Positions 53,210-64,000 of a DNA stretch of 64,000 nt are shown here, in pieces. Every line of letters begins with the position of its first letter. The stretch's first letter is position 1. Source of the stretch: Nocardiopsis alborubida (lineage in GTDB: Bacteria > Actinomycetota > Actinomycetes > Streptosporangiales > Streptosporangiaceae). A model generated the notes under the pieces. That model searched no databases. It saw nothing but the letters and a program-made list of their open reading frames with translations, and had not been told where the DNA came from. Location of the stretch: assembly GCF_012396365.1 (NCBI RefSeq), contig NZ_JAAXPG010000018.1, positions 1 to 64,000 of the forward strand, in the 5' to 3' direction. Position numbers and translations under genes: made by a program.

Positions 53210-53566
53210 TCAGACCCCCACCATGTCGGCGACTTGGGGAACGCGATCCGGTACCGGGTCGATGCCGAGGTCCTGGGCGGAGACGGGGTCGGTCGTGACC
53301 GCGTCACCCAGCAGCGCGGCCTCCTGGAGCTCGGCGAGGGCGAGCTGGTCGGAGACCTCTCTCAGTACCTGCGAGAGCGGGACGCCGAGCGCCCCGCAGA
53401 TCGAGGAGAGCAGTTCGGAAGAGGCTTCCTTCTGCCCGCGCTCGACCTCCGACAGGTAACCGAGGGATACACGTGCATCGGCCGACACCTCACGGAGGGT
53501 GCGGCCCTGGCGCTGCCGGAGCCGCCTGAGCACGTCACCAAGTAGGTGACGAAGCAGGACCATCAT
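53210..53566 (-). CDS. clgR: XRE-family regulator, ClgR-like
   Basis: Small helix-turn-helix regulator (118 aa). The HTH ([22 protein letters not shown], about residues 23-44) and the next segment [12 protein letters not shown] match ClgR, the activator of clp protease and repair genes in Streptomyces and Corynebacterium. Its place after cinA/pgsA matches mycobacteria. The C-terminus ends M-V-G-V, not the Ala-Ala or Leu-Ala end that makes Streptomyces ClgR a Clp substrate, so its turnover may differ. ATG 53566 has GGGAGGGAG upstream; 53563 is an alternative. Confidence 0.85.
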   Translation of the reverse strand: MMVLLRHLLGDVLRRLRQRQGRTLREVSADARVSLGYLSEVERGQKEASSELLSSICGALGVPLSQVLREVSDQLALAELQEAALLGDAVTTDPVSAQDLGIDPVPDRVPQVADMVGV

Positions 53567-53725
53567 TCGCGCTCCCTCCCACCGGTAGCGACCTTCATAT
53601 ACACCACCGTACCTGCCCCACGCCCGATTCGGGCACCTCTTGCCGTCCTGTTCGCTGGAGGGGGAACCCCGCCCGGGGGTGCTTTTGTTCCCAAGGGTGG
53701 GGAAAGGAAGAACAGCCCGGAAGGT
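53567..53725 (-). promoter_or_regulatory. clgR-like upstream region
   Basis: About 160 nt between the cinA stop and the regulator. It has a minus-strand TATATG-like stretch (53597-53602) and a GTTC-N10-GAAC dyad (53650-53667) that might be an autoregulatory site. Neither is certain. Confidence 0.35.
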
Positions 53726-54274
53726 TTAACTCCGGGTGTTTTCCTCCGTGCTCCCGCGCACAGCCGAGTCCAGGAGCAGCAGCGCCCCCTCGACCGTGCG
53801 GTATCGGATACCCGCACGGTCCCCGGTGAAACGGAAACGGCGGCCCCGGCTGGCGCCGTCGGGCGTGGCGACGGCCACGAAGACCGTGCCGACGGGCTGG
53901 CCGTCCTGGGGGTCGGGTCCGGCCACGCCGGTCACCGCGACGCCGTAGTCGGAGCCCAGAAGGCGGCGGACGCCGAGCGCCATGTGCTCGGCCACCTCGG
54001 GGTGGACGGCTCCGTGCTCGGCCAGGAGGCCCCCGGGCACGCCCAGGACACTGTCCTTGGCGTCGGTGGCGTAGGCCACGACACCGCCCCGGTAGGTGCC
54101 CGAGGCGCCGGGGATCGCGGTGAGGTGGGCACCGATGAGGCCGCCGGTCAGCGACTCGGCGGTGGCACAGGTGGCGCCGGCGGCGAGCAGGGCCCGGTGG
54201 GCGGCCCCGGCCGCGGCGAGCGCTCCGGCACGCGGGTCCTGGTCGGAGCCCGGGAGGCCCTGCTCCCCCGTCAC
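53726..54274 (-). CDS. cinA: CinA C-terminal-domain protein (nicotinamide-nucleotide amidase type)
   Basis: Stand-alone CinA/PncC domain (182 aa) that deamidates NMN to nicotinate mononucleotide in pyridine-nucleotide recycling. A-T-A-E-S-L-T-G-G-L-I-G and G-V-V-A-Y-A-T-D-A-K, then G-V-A-G-P-D are family signatures. The N-terminal MoeA-like domain of full CinA is absent, as in E. coli PncC. GTG start overlaps the pgsA stop (GTGA), so the two are coupled. Confidence 0.92.
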   Translation of the reverse strand: MTGEQGLPGSDQDPRAGALAAAGAAHRALLAAGATCATAESLTGGLIGAHLTAIPGASGTYRGGVVAYATDAKDSVLGVPGGLLAEHGAVHPEVAEHMALGVRRLLGSDYGVAVTGVAGPDPQDGQPVGTVFVAVATPDGASRGRRFRFTGDRAGIRYRTVEGALLLLDSAVRGSTEENTRS

Positions 54275-54876
54275 TCGGTGTGGCCCTTGCGGGCGCGCAC
54301 CGCGCGGACGGCGTCGAACACGTAGGTCAGGCCGGTCCACAGGGTGACCACCAGCGCGGCGGCCATCACGATGTGCGCGAACCAGACGAAGACCTCGCTG
54401 AAGGGCAGCACCTGGAGCGGGAAGAGGTAGACGCTGATCGCGACGATCTGGAGGACCGTCTTGAGCTTGCCGCCCTGGCTGGCGGGCATGACCACGTAGC
54501 GCAGGACCGCGAAGCGCAGCGCCGTGATGCCCCACTCGCGGACCAGGATGGCGATGGTCACCCACCACCACAGGTCGCCCTGGAGGGAGAGCACCACCAG
54601 CGCGGAGCCGGTGAGCGCCTTGTCGGCGATGGGGTCGACGATCTTGCCGAAGTCGGTGACCAGGTTGCGGCGGCGGGCGATCTCACCGTCGACCCGGTCG
54701 GTGATGGCGGCCAGCACGAAGACGGAGAAGGCGGCGAACCGCCACCAGGAGCCGTCCAGGAACATGAACCACACGAAGAGCGGCACCATGACCAGGCGGC
54801 TCATCGTGAGGATGTTCGCGATGTTCCACAGCGGAACGTGGGGGGCGGGGGTGGCCGCGGGGTCGGGGGTGCTCAT
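54271..54876 (-). CDS. pgsA: CDP-diacylglycerol-glycerol-3-phosphate 3-phosphatidyltransferase
   Basis: Membrane enzyme (201 aa) for the first committed step of phosphatidylglycerol synthesis. The CDP-alcohol phosphotransferase motif D-G-x-x-A-R-x8-G-x3-D-x3-D is complete (D-G-E-I-A-R...G-K-I-V-D-P-I-A-D). About five membrane helices. ATG overlaps the rimO stop by 4 nt and the gene overlaps cinA by 4 nt: a tight rimO-pgsA-cinA unit. Confidence 0.95.
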   Translation of the reverse strand: MSTPDPAATPAPHVPLWNIANILTMSRLVMVPLFVWFMFLDGSWWRFAAFSVFVLAAITDRVDGEIARRRNLVTDFGKIVDPIADKALTGSALVVLSLQGDLWWWVTIAILVREWGITALRFAVLRYVVMPASQGGKLKTVLQIVAISVYLFPLQVLPFSEVFVWFAHIVMAAALVVTLWTGLTYVFDAVRAVRARKGHTE

Positions 54877-56315
54877 CTGTCCGCGGCTTCCCCGTGGGTC
54901 TCGTCCTGTTCCGCGATGAGGTCGGCGCCGGCCGACTGGATGACGGTGGCGCGCACCAGGTCGCCGACGGCGAGGCCCTCGCCGTAGAGGATCGTGCTGC
55001 CGTCCACCTCGGGGGCCTGGTGCTCGGCGCGGCCCTCGTAGGCCCCGTCCTCCAGCACCGTCTCCACCAGGACGGTGACCTCCGAACCGATCCGCTCCTC
55101 GGCGCGCTGGGTCATCAGCTCCTCGGAGAGCCGGTTGAGCCGGTCCACGCGCTCGGCGACGACCTCGTCGGGCAGCTTGCCCCCGTGGTCGAAGGCCTCG
55201 GTGCCCTCCTCGTCGGAGTAGCCGAACACGCCGATGGCGTCCAGCCGGGCCTCGGAGAGGAAGGAGACCAGGTCCTCGAACTCGGCCTCGGTCTCGCCGG
55301 GGAAGCCCACGATGAAGTTGGAGCGCGATCCCGCCTCGGGGGCGCGCTTGCGGACCGTGTCCAGCAGCTCCAGGAAGCGCTCGCGGTCGCCGAAGCGGCG
55401 CATGCGGCGCAGCAGGGTGCCGCTGGCGTGCTGGAAGGACAGGTCGAAGTAGGGCACCACGCCGGGGGTTCCGGTGAGCACGTCCACCAGACCGGGGCGG
55501 ACCTCGGCGGGCTGGAGGTAGCTGACCCGGACCCGCTCCAGGCCCTCGACGGCGGCCAGACGGGGCAGGAGCTTCTCCAGGGCGCGCACGTCGCCCAGGT
55601 CCTTGCCGTAGGACGTGGAGTTCTCGCTGACCAGGAACACCTCGCGCACGCCCTCGGAGGCCAGCCACTCGGCCTCGCGCACGATGTCGTCGGGGCGGCG
55701 GGAGAGGTAGGCGCCCCGGAAGGTCGGGATGGCGCAGAAGGTGCAGCGCCGGTCGCAGCCGGAGGCGATCTTGAGGTTGGCCACCGGTCCGCCGACCAGG
55801 CGGCGGCGCGGGACGGAGGCGCGGTAGGGCAGCTCGGTGCCCTCGGCCCCGGCGGCGTCGGCGAAGCTGGCGTGGCCGGGGACGTGGGCCTGGGAGGCGT
55901 CGCGCTCGGCCGGGCTGATGGGCAGCAGCGTGCGCCGGTCGCGGGGGTCGTGCGGGACCAGGGTCCGCCCGGCCACGACGTCGTCGAGCCGGTCGCTGAT
56001 GGCGGCGTAGTCGTCGAAGCCGATGACCTGTGCCTCGGGCAGGGCCTGGGCCAGCTCGGAGCCGTAGCGTTCGGCCATGCACCCGGCGGCGACGACTCTG
56101 CCGCCGTTCTCCGCCGCTTCCAGGAGGGTCTCGATGGAGTCCTGTTTGGCCGCGTCGATGAACCCGCAGGTGTTGACGATGGTGACGTCGGCCTCGGTGT
56201 CGCCCTCGACGAGGTCCCAGCCGCCCGCGGACAGGCGCCCGGCCAGCTCTTCGGAGTCGACCTCGTTACGCGCACACCCCAGGGTGACGAGTGAGACAGT
56301 ACGGCGCGATGACAT
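54873..56315 (-). CDS. rimO: Ribosomal protein S12 methylthiotransferase
   Basis: Radical-SAM enzyme (480 aa) that methylthiolates an Asp of ribosomal protein S12. N-terminal cysteines in L-G-C-A-R-N, N-T-C-G-F-I and A-G-C-M-A-E; radical-[12 protein letters not shown]-terminal TRAM domain. The start L-G-C-A-R-N-x-V-D-S-E is RimO-specific, distinguishing it from MiaB. ATG 56315 chosen over upstream in-frame codons because GGAAG lies upstream and the family start is met. Confidence 0.95.
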   Translation of the reverse strand: MSSRRTVSLVTLGCARNEVDSEELAGRLSAGGWDLVEGDTEADVTIVNTCGFIDAAKQDSIETLLEAAENGGRVVAAGCMAERYGSELAQALPEAQVIGFDDYAAISDRLDDVVAGRTLVPHDPRDRRTLLPISPAERDASQAHVPGHASFADAAGAEGTELPYRASVPRRRLVGGPVANLKIASGCDRRCTFCAIPTFRGAYLSRRPDDIVREAEWLASEGVREVFLVSENSTSYGKDLGDVRALEKLLPRLAAVEGLERVRVSYLQPAEVRPGLVDVLTGTPGVVPYFDLSFQHASGTLLRRMRRFGDRERFLELLDTVRKRAPEAGSRSNFIVGFPGETEAEFEDLVSFLSEARLDAIGVFGYSDEEGTEAFDHGGKLPDEVVAERVDRLNRLSEELMTQRAEERIGSEVTVLVETVLEDGAYEGRAEHQAPEVDGSTILYGEGLAVGDLVRATVIQSAGADLIAEQDETHGEAADR

Positions 56316-56450
56316 GGCTTCCAAGCGTGTGGGAGAGCTTCGGGTGGCGCGGGGGGCCGTCCCGGACCGGACCGCTCGGCCGTGCTCGGTACACGGCGTC
56401 GCCTGGCGCCGCCCGCAGCCCCCCACATTACCTTGGTCGGCTCACCCGCC

Positions 56451-56486
56451 CGTACCCCGGCCCGGAACGTTCCGGGCCGGGGTACG
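56451..56486 (-). terminator. 36-nt perfect palindrome, terminator of the rodZ-like gene
   Basis: 18-nt arms meeting at AAC/GTT, every base paired, 7 nt beyond the rodZ-like stop. Being fully palindromic it could also be a DNA-binding site upstream of rimO. Confidence 0.75.
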
Positions 56487-56492
56487 GCACGG

Positions 56493-57632
56493 TCACTGCC
56501 GCACGCCGTCCGGGCCGATCACGATCTCCTTGACCTCGCCGGGAAGCCCGAGGGGGCCGGAGTTCTCGCCGTCGACGGTCACGCTGACCGCCCCGGCGTC
56601 GCCGACCCACAGGTTGAGCATGTCCTCGGTCACGTAGTCCTTGACGTCGCCCTCCAGCAGGTAGCCGACGTAGAGGTCCTCGCCCTCGGCACCGGTGACC
56701 TCGACCCAGCTGCGCCCGGAGGCGTTGAGTTCGACGGTGAACTCGACGGGCTCCTGCGCCGCCGCGGCCCCCTCCGCCCCCACGGCGGAGTCGACGGTCC
56801 TCTCGGTGGTGGAGGAGTCGAAGGCCGAGCGCAGCGGGTTGCCCGCGTCCCAGTCCTGCCAGGTGCGGATCCCGACGAAGAGCGCCAGGAGGAAGATGGC
56901 CCCGACCACGGCCCAGGGCCAGTGGCGTCGGACCGCGTCGGCGGGCCGCTGCCGGGCGGCGACGACCACGGGGCGGGCGACGGGGGCTCCCCCGCCGTGC
57001 CTGCCGGCCTGGTGCCTGCCGCCCTGCTGCCTGTTGCCCTGGTGCCCGCCGCCCCGGCGTCTGCCCTCGGGGGCCCCGGCCTCGGGCGCCCGAACACGGG
57101 GGCGGCGCCCCTCGGTGGTCTGGCGGGGACCGGGGATCCACCCGGCCCGCCGCGGCCTGCGGGGTTCCTGGTGCTCCTGGTGCTCCTCGTCGGGCTGGCG
57201 CGTCAGGAACTGCCTGCGTTCGAAGTGCCCCCAGCGCTGGGCGCCGACACCGGAGTCGTCCTCGCCGAAACGGTGGGCCATCACCGCCTCCCCGTCCTCC
57301 CCGGGACGGAGCTCGGCGCGCGCGGCGGCGGCCGCCCGCGCCGCCTCGGGCACGGAGGCCGGGTGGCGCTGCGGCGGGACGAAGGCGGGTATGGCGCGGG
57401 ACGCGTGCTCGCGGTCGTACTCGGCCAGGAGCGGCGCCGGGTCCAGGCCGAGCGTGCGGCAGACGCGGCGGATGTGGCCGCGTGCGTAGAAGTCCCCGCC
57501 GCAGGAGAAGAAGTCCTCCTGCTCGATGGCCGTGAGGACGGGTTCCCGGATACGTGTACGGATGCTGAGGTCCGCGACCGTGTACCCCGCCGCGACCCGG
57601 GCGGCGGACAGGGTCTGACCGATCGTCGCCAT
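56493..57632 (-). CDS. RodZ-like membrane-anchored HTH protein
   Basis: Cell-shape-type protein (379 aa). N-terminal Cro-like HTH (T-I-G-Q-T-L-S-A-A-R-V-A-A-G-Y-T-V-A-D-L, about 3-22, with F-Y-A-R-G-H-I-R), then a 170-residue Arg/Gly/Gln-rich spacer, one membrane helix (W-P-W-A-V-V-G-A-I-F-L-L-A-L-F) and an outer DUF4115 domain (V-E-F-T-V-E-L-N...S-W-V-E-V). In E. coli RodZ links MreB to the wall machinery. ATG 57632 chosen for GGGGGAG 5 nt upstream. Sits between ftsK and rimO as in other actinomycetes. Confidence 0.88.
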   Translation of the reverse strand: MATIGQTLSAARVAAGYTVADLSIRTRIREPVLTAIEQEDFFSCGGDFYARGHIRRVCRTLGLDPAPLLAEYDREHASRAIPAFVPPQRHPASVPEAARAAAAARAELRPGEDGEAVMAHRFGEDDSGVGAQRWGHFERRQFLTRQPDEEHQEHQEPRRPRRAGWIPGPRQTTEGRRPRVRAPEAGAPEGRRRGGGHQGNRQQGGRHQAGRHGGGAPVARPVVVAARQRPADAVRRHWPWAVVGAIFLLALFVGIRTWQDWDAGNPLRSAFDSSTTERTVDSAVGAEGAAAAQEPVEFTVELNASGRSWVEVTGAEGEDLYVGYLLEGDVKDYVTEDMLNLWVGDAGAVSVTVDGENSGPLGLPGEVKEIVIGPDGVRQ

Positions 57633-57739
57633 GCGCACTCCCCCCGCGACTGTGTGTAGCTGCAAGAGACCACTCTGCCGTCCGGGGCGCTTTCGCGCAG
57701 GTCACCACGCCCCATGAAGCCTCCAAGATCCCACCAAAT

Positions 57740-57756
57740 CGGGCATGCCCGTTTTT
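57740..57756. other. Palindrome with T-run upstream of the rodZ-like gene
   Basis: CGGGCATGCCCG (57740-57751) followed by TTTTT. No plus-strand gene precedes it, so a terminator role is unlikely. It lies about 110 nt upstream of the minus-strand gene and may be an operator. Confidence 0.35.
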
Positions 57757-57837
57757 AAGGGATGCCAGTGGAGTTTCAGGAAAGGCCGTAACACGGGGCC
57801 GGAAGCCCGACTTGCCGGGCGCGGGTCGGCACCCTGA

Positions 57838-57861
57838 CGCCGCCGCGCGGACGCGGCGGCG
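57838..57861 (-). terminator. Hairpin after ftsK
   Basis: Perfect 10-bp stem CGCCGCCGCG / CGCGGCGGCG, loop CGGA, 4 nt beyond the ftsK stop. Confidence 0.6.
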
Positions 57862-57865
57862 CGGA

Positions 57866-60382
<2,517 letters not shown>

Positions 60383-60557
60383 GGGGTCACCTCCAGGGGA
60401 CGGGGTCGTGCTGACGGTCGGGCAGGACGGCCCGCCACGGCGGGCAGCCTACTGCGGCGTCCACCCCGGGCGCCCGTATCCCGCGCGGCGTGTCGCCCGA
60501 ACACCGCTGTGCGCCCCGTCCCACCGCGGGCCCGGCCCCGCCCCGGCCCCGGAGACG

Positions 60558-60599
60558 CGAACGGCCCGTACGCGCCGCGGGGCAGCGTCGGGCCGTTCG
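60558..60599 (-). terminator. Hairpin after the RNase J gene
   Basis: Perfect 11-bp arms CGAACGGCCCG (60558-60568) / CGGGCCGTTCG (60589-60599) with a partly paired 20-nt loop, 19 nt beyond the stop. Confidence 0.65.
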
Positions 60600-60617
60600 T
60601 CGTCGTCGGGTATCCGG

Positions 60618-62303
60618 TCAGACCTCGACCAGGACGGGGATGATCATGGGCCGCCGCCGGTAGGTCTCGTTGACCCAGCGGCCGGCGCTGCGGCGGATGA
60701 GCTGGCGCAGCTGGTGGGGGTCGTTGACCCCGTCCCGGGCCGCCTTGTCCAGCGCGTCCTGGATCCGGTCGATGACGTCGTCGTAGGCGTCGGCGCCGAT
60801 GCCCGCGCCCCGCGTGTGGATCTCGGGATCGCCCAGGATCTTGCCGGAGCCGGAGTCCACCGCCACGACGACGGAGATGAACCCCTCCTCGCCGAGGACC
60901 CGGCGGTCCTTGAGCGCGGCGTCGGTGACGTCGCCGACCGAGGAGCCGTCCACGTAGACGTACCCGGCCTGCACCGCGCCGACGATCCTGGCCCGGTTCT
61001 TGTGCAGGTCGACGACCACGCCGTCCTCGGCGATGACGATCCGGTCGCTCGGGACCCCGGTCAGCTTGGCCAGGTCGGCGTGGGCGCGCATGTGCCGCCA
61101 CTCGCCGTGCACGGGCATGAAGTTGCGCGGGCGCACCATGTTGAGCACGTACATCAGCTCGCCCGCGGGCGCGTGGCCGGAGACGTGCACCAGGGCGTTG
61201 CCCTTGTGCACGACCTTGGCGCCCCAGCGGGTCAGGCCGTTGATCACCCGGTTGACGGAGTTCTCGTTGCCCGGGATCAGCGACGAGGCGAGCAGGATGG
61301 TGTCGCCCTCCTCGATGCGGATCTGGTGGTCCCGGTTGGCCATGCGGCTGAGCGCGGCCATCGGCTCGCCCTGCGAGCCCGTGCACACCAGGAGCACCTC
61401 GTCCGGGCGCATCTGGTCGAGCTGCTTGACGTCGACGACCGTGTCGCCGGGGATGCTCAGGTAGCCCAGGTCGCGCGCGATGTTCATGTTGCGGACCATG
61501 GAGCGGCCCACGAACGCGATCTTGCGCCCGTGCTGGACGGCCGCGTCGATGACCTGCTGGACGCGGTGCACGTGCGAGGCGAAGCAGGCCACCACGACGC
61601 GCTTCTCGGACTGCCGGAACACCTTGTCGATGGCCTCGGTCAGGTTGCGCTCGTTGACGATGAAGCCGGGCTGCTCGGCGTTGGTGGAGTCCGACAGCAG
61701 CAGGTCCACGCCCTCGTCGCCGAAGCGGGCGAACCCGGCCAGGTCGGTCAGGCGCCCGTCCAGCGGCAGCTGGTCCATCTTGAAGTCGCCGGTGTGCAGC
61801 ACCGATCCGCCCGGGGTGCGGATGCCCACGGCCAGCGCGTCCGGGATGGAGTGGTTGACCGCGAAGAACTCCAGGTCGAAGGGGCCGAAGTCGTGCCGCT
61901 CGCCCTCCTCCACCAGGACGGTCTCCGGCTTGATGCGGTGCTCGCCGAGCTTGGCGGTGATCAGCGCCAGGGTGAGCTTGGAGCCCACGATCGGGATGTC
62001 GGCCCGCTCGCGCAGCAGGAACGGCACGCCGCCGATGTGGTCCTCGTGCCCGTGGGTGAGCACGACCGCCTCGATGTCGTCGAGCCGGTCCCGGATGTAC
62101 TCGAAGTCCGGCAGGATCAGGTCGACGCCGGGCTGCTCCTCCTCGGGGAAGAGCACGCCGCAGTCCACGATGAGCAGGCGCCCGTCGTACTCGAAGACCG
62201 TCATGTTGCGGCCGATCTCACCGAGGCCGCCCAGCGGCACGATGCGCAGCACGCCCTTGCCCAGGGGCGGCGGCGAGCTCAGTTCGGGGTGCGGGTGACT
62301 CAT
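60618..62303 (-). CDS. rnj: Ribonuclease J
   Basis: Metallo-beta-lactamase RNase with 5'-3' exo- and endonuclease activity in rRNA and mRNA processing (561 aa). Zinc motif T-H-G-H-E-D-H-I-G-G (about 82-91), beta-CASP motifs S-G-H-A and the late P-V-H-G-E-W-R-H. ATG overlaps the dapA stop by 4 nt and GGAGGG lies in the end of dapA, so the two are coupled. The dapA-rnj pairing is common in actinomycetes. Confidence 0.96.
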   Translation of the reverse strand: MSHPHPELSSPPPLGKGVLRIVPLGGLGEIGRNMTVFEYDGRLLIVDCGVLFPEEEQPGVDLILPDFEYIRDRLDDIEAVVLTHGHEDHIGGVPFLLRERADIPIVGSKLTLALITAKLGEHRIKPETVLVEEGERHDFGPFDLEFFAVNHSIPDALAVGIRTPGGSVLHTGDFKMDQLPLDGRLTDLAGFARFGDEGVDLLLSDSTNAEQPGFIVNERNLTEAIDKVFRQSEKRVVVACFASHVHRVQQVIDAAVQHGRKIAFVGRSMVRNMNIARDLGYLSIPGDTVVDVKQLDQMRPDEVLLVCTGSQGEPMAALSRMANRDHQIRIEEGDTILLASSLIPGNENSVNRVINGLTRWGAKVVHKGNALVHVSGHAPAGELMYVLNMVRPRNFMPVHGEWRHMRAHADLAKLTGVPSDRIVIAEDGVVVDLHKNRARIVGAVQAGYVYVDGSSVGDVTDAALKDRRVLGEEGFISVVVAVDSGSGKILGDPEIHTRGAGIGADAYDDVIDRIQDALDKAARDGVNDPHQLRQLIRRSAGRWVNETYRRRPMIIPVLVEV

Positions 62304-63271
62304 ACGGATCCCTCCGTGAGGCGCTCGACGGCGACGGCGCTGGCGGGGACGGCCTGGTGCGGGGCGAGCCCGATCGGGCCCTTGACACCCGCGGCGGCCA
62401 GGTCCTCGCGCAGGAGTGCCTGGAGCTCGGCGGAGGCGTCGGCGAGCGGAGTGCGGACCGGCCCGGAGGGCAGGCCGAACAGGTTGAGGACGGCCTTGGT
62501 CGTGATGACGCCCTGGGTGCGGAACATGCCCGTGTAGACCGGCGTGAGGCGGCGGTGGATGGCCAGGGCCTGGCCGACCTCGCCCTTCTCGAAGGCGTCG
62601 ATCATCTCGCGCAGGTCGGCGCCCACGATGTGGCCGACGACGCTGACGAACCCGGCCGCGCCGACGGACAGCAGCGGCAGGTTGAGGATGTCTGTGCCGC
62701 AGTAGAAGGCCAGGTCGGTGCGCTCCATGACCCAGGAGCTGGCGCCGACGTTGTCCTTGGCGTCCTTGTTGGCGACGATGCGCGGGTGCTCGGCCAGGCG
62801 GACCAGGGTCTCGGAGGCGATCGGCGTCCCGGTGCGGTGCGGGATGTCGTAGAGCATCACCGGCAGGTCGGTGGAGTCGGCGATCGACGTGAAGTGCCGG
62901 ATGAGGCCTTCCTGCGGCGGCTTGTTGTAGTACGGGGTGACGGTCAGCAGACCGTGCGCCCCCGCCTTCTCGGCCGCCTTGGCCAGCCGGATGCTGTGGC
63001 GGGTGTCGTTGGTGCCGACCCCGGCCACGATCGTGGCGCGGTCGCCGACCGCCTCCAGGACGGACCGGAGCAGCCGGTCCTTCTCGTCGTCGCTGGTGGT
63101 GGGCGACTCGCCGGTGGTGCCGCTGATGACGAGGCCGTCGTTGTGCTGCTCGTCGACGAGGTAGGTGGCCAGTCGGGCCGCGCCCTCGTAGTCGAGTTCC
63201 CCGTCCTCCAGCATCGGAGTGACCATCGCGGTCAACATCTTGCCGAACGGGCGGTTCTTGGTGTCCATCAT
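62300..63271 (-). CDS. dapA: 4-hydroxy-tetrahydrodipicolinate synthase
   Basis: Condenses pyruvate with aspartate semialdehyde in the lysine/DAP route (323 aa). G-T-T-G-E-S-P-T (substrate loop), T-P-Y-Y-N-K-P-P (catalytic Tyr) and the Schiff-base Lys in I-V-A-N-K-D-A-K. Two adjacent ATGs (63271, 63268) are possible starts, with no good ribosome-binding site. The frame stays open upstream but the residues there are Arg/Pro-rich and unlike the family. dapF, a later step of the same pathway, is elsewhere in the window. Confidence 0.95.
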   Translation of the reverse strand: MMDTKNRPFGKMLTAMVTPMLEDGELDYEGAARLATYLVDEQHNDGLVISGTTGESPTTSDDEKDRLLRSVLEAVGDRATIVAGVGTNDTRHSIRLAKAAEKAGAHGLLTVTPYYNKPPQEGLIRHFTSIADSTDLPVMLYDIPHRTGTPIASETLVRLAEHPRIVANKDAKDNVGASSWVMERTDLAFYCGTDILNLPLLSVGAAGFVSVVGHIVGADLREMIDAFEKGEVGQALAIHRRLTPVYTGMFRTQGVITTKAVLNLFGLPSGPVRTPLADASAELQALLREDLAAAGVKGPIGLAPHQAVPASAVAVERLTEGSV

Positions 63272-63548
63272 CGTGTGTGAAAGGCGTGCGGACCGCCGCC
63301 CTCGGGCGGTGGGGTCCGTGGTTGCCCCTCCTCCTCTCGGTGTACTCCGAAACAGTTGTGGTCTCCCGTGCGGACGTTTCGGGCACGGGTGGTCGGCGCT
63401 GCGTGTGCGCCACCGCGACCGGCGGATGCGCGACGGTCGCGGGAAAGATCTGTGGTGCCCCGGTGGCGGGGACTCGGGGCCGGGCCCCGTACGGTCCACC
63501 GTCCTCGTGGGTCGAGGTTGGTGGGCCCCGGCAAGACGAACCTACCCG
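63272..63548. other. dapA upstream region
   Basis: About 280 nt without a gene. A small hairpin CCGCCC-TC-GGGCGG (63296-63309) lies 25 nt upstream of dapA in its leader. A purine-rich stretch on the minus strand near 63324-63340 resembles a ribosome-binding site but no start codon follows at a useful distance. I found no riboswitch-like structure. Confidence 0.4.
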
Positions 63549-63581
63549 CCCCGGGCCCGTGCCATCCGGCCGGGCCCGGGG
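63549..63581 (-). terminator. Hairpin after the 4-TM protein gene
   Basis: Perfect 11-bp stem CCCCGGGCCCG / CGGGCCCGGGG (63549-63559 / 63571-63581), loop of 11 nt. Confidence 0.65.
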
Positions 63582-63622
63582 GCCGCCCGCAGTTCAGGGC
63601 GGACGGGGTCCGTAGGAAGAGG

Positions 63623-64000
63623 CTAGTCGTCGTTGCCGTCGGGCAGGAACATGCTGAGCAGCCAGCTGACGATGGTGACGACGATCGCGCCCCAGAAGGC
63701 GGGCCAGAACCCGTCGATGTGGAAGGGAAGGTCGAACAGGCCCGCGATCCAGTTGGTGAGCATGAGCAGCAGCGCGTTCACCAAGAGGCCGATCAGCCCC
63801 AGGGTCAGAGCGTAGAACAGGCATCCGACCGTTTTGACGATCGGTTTGATCACCGCGTTGACCACGCCGAAGATGGCACCGACGGCGAGGTAGACCAGGA
63901 TCTGGCCGACCGTGTCCTGTGCGGTGACTTCGATGCCGTCGATCAGGAGGACAGCCGCCCAAAGGGCGAGCGCGTTCACGATAACTCTGATAATGAGGCT
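63623..64000 (-). CDS. Phage-holin-family-4-type (4-TM) membrane protein, 5' end cut by window edge
   Basis: Small integral membrane protein, at least 125 residues. Four hydrophobic helices, with G-A-I-F-G-V-V-N-A-V-I-K-P-I-V-K between the second and third and F-W-P-A-F-W-G-A-I-V-V-T-I-V-S-W before the end: the pattern of the Mycobacteriophage-D29-like holin 4 superfamily (DUF360/YvlD type). Despite the name it is a chromosomal housekeeping-type protein and no phage genes are near. A GTG at 63979 could start it, but the frame continues upstream to the edge (S-L-I-I-R-V-I-V-N-A-L), so the real start lies outside. Confidence 0.85.
   Translation of the reverse strand, partial: SLIIRVIVNALALWAAVLLIDGIEVTAQDTVGQILVYLAVGAIFGVVNAVIKPIVKTVGCLFYALTLGLIGLLVNALLLMLTNWIAGLFDLPFHIDGFWPAFWGAIVVTIVSWLLSMFLPDGNDD

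Noticed and set aside
62300..63499. Longer DapA with 76 extra N-terminal residues
   Set aside because: The extra segment is Arg/Pro-rich and unlike any DapA; the family start is at 63271 or 63268.
63623..64000. Prophage remnant suggested by a holin-like protein
   Set aside because: Family-4 holin-like 4-TM proteins are ordinary chromosomal proteins in actinomycetes; no other phage gene, integrase or attachment site is nearby.

Overview
The window is very GC-rich throughout, with the GC third-position bias, GTG/TTG starts and gene order of a high-GC Gram-positive actinomycete. The ftsK-rodZ-like-rimO-pgsA-cinA-clgR block, the DUF3046-recA-recX-miaB-gluABCD-miaA-dapF-hflX neighbourhood and the protein sequences suggest Nocardiopsis or a close relative (Nocardiopsaceae). 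That taxonomic placement is inference. No phage, insertion sequence, CRISPR array, rRNA or tRNA was found. Nearly everything reads as ordinary chromosomal core, with a few accessory catabolic and regulatory cassettes.

Layout. 0-5.3 kb: maltose-type ABC importer with two tandem paralogous lipoprotein binding proteins and two permeases (no ATPase gene). 5.6-14.2 kb: lepA, a membrane-anchored unknown, rpsT, then the DNA-uptake and replication genes comEA-comEC-holA. 14.2-17.5 kb: an imidazolonepropionase-like amidohydrolase and hflX. 17.8-23.6 kb: aceB-glcD-glcE-glcF, which together turn glycolate into glyoxylate and then malate. 23.7-25.3 kb: ECF sigma factor with an overlapping membrane partner. 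25.5-27.4 kb: divergent dapF/miaA. 27.7-29.7 kb: TetR regulator with a cytochrome P450. 29.8-35.2 kb: miaB and, divergently, the glutamate-type importer gluABCD. 35.3-39.7 kb: an S9 peptidase, then DUF3046-recA-recX on the minus strand. 39.8-45.8 kb: the large helicase Lhr, an acetyltransferase and a membrane protein. 46-52.4 kb: divergent ROK regulator and a sugar ABC importer with a NagZ-type GH3 enzyme, resembling the chitosan-oligosaccharide (csn) locus of Streptomyces. 52.6-64 kb: an Rrf2 regulator, then clgR-like, cinA, pgsA, rimO, rodZ-like, ftsK, RNase J, dapA and a truncated 4-TM membrane protein.

The most interesting content is regulatory. At least nine genes (comEA, holA, dapF, miaA, miaB, gluA, the DUF3046 gene, lhr, rrf2-like) have a -10-like NANNNT hexamer exactly 6-7 nt before the start codon, most without a Shine-Dalgarno sequence, so they look leaderless. 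recA carries a LexA box, a perfect DnaA-box 9-mer and a promoter of the PafBC/RecA-NDp type (TTGTCR...N8-TANNNT). aceB and glcD share a 16-bp motif (TTTCRTAWKRCGGAAG) that suggests one glyoxylate-responsive regulator. The P450 operon and the csn-like cluster each have a clear palindromic operator in their promoter. The two maltose-type binding proteins share a 46-nt perfectly identical tract, which suggests gene conversion. I did not find a clearly new defence, mobile or biosynthetic system.
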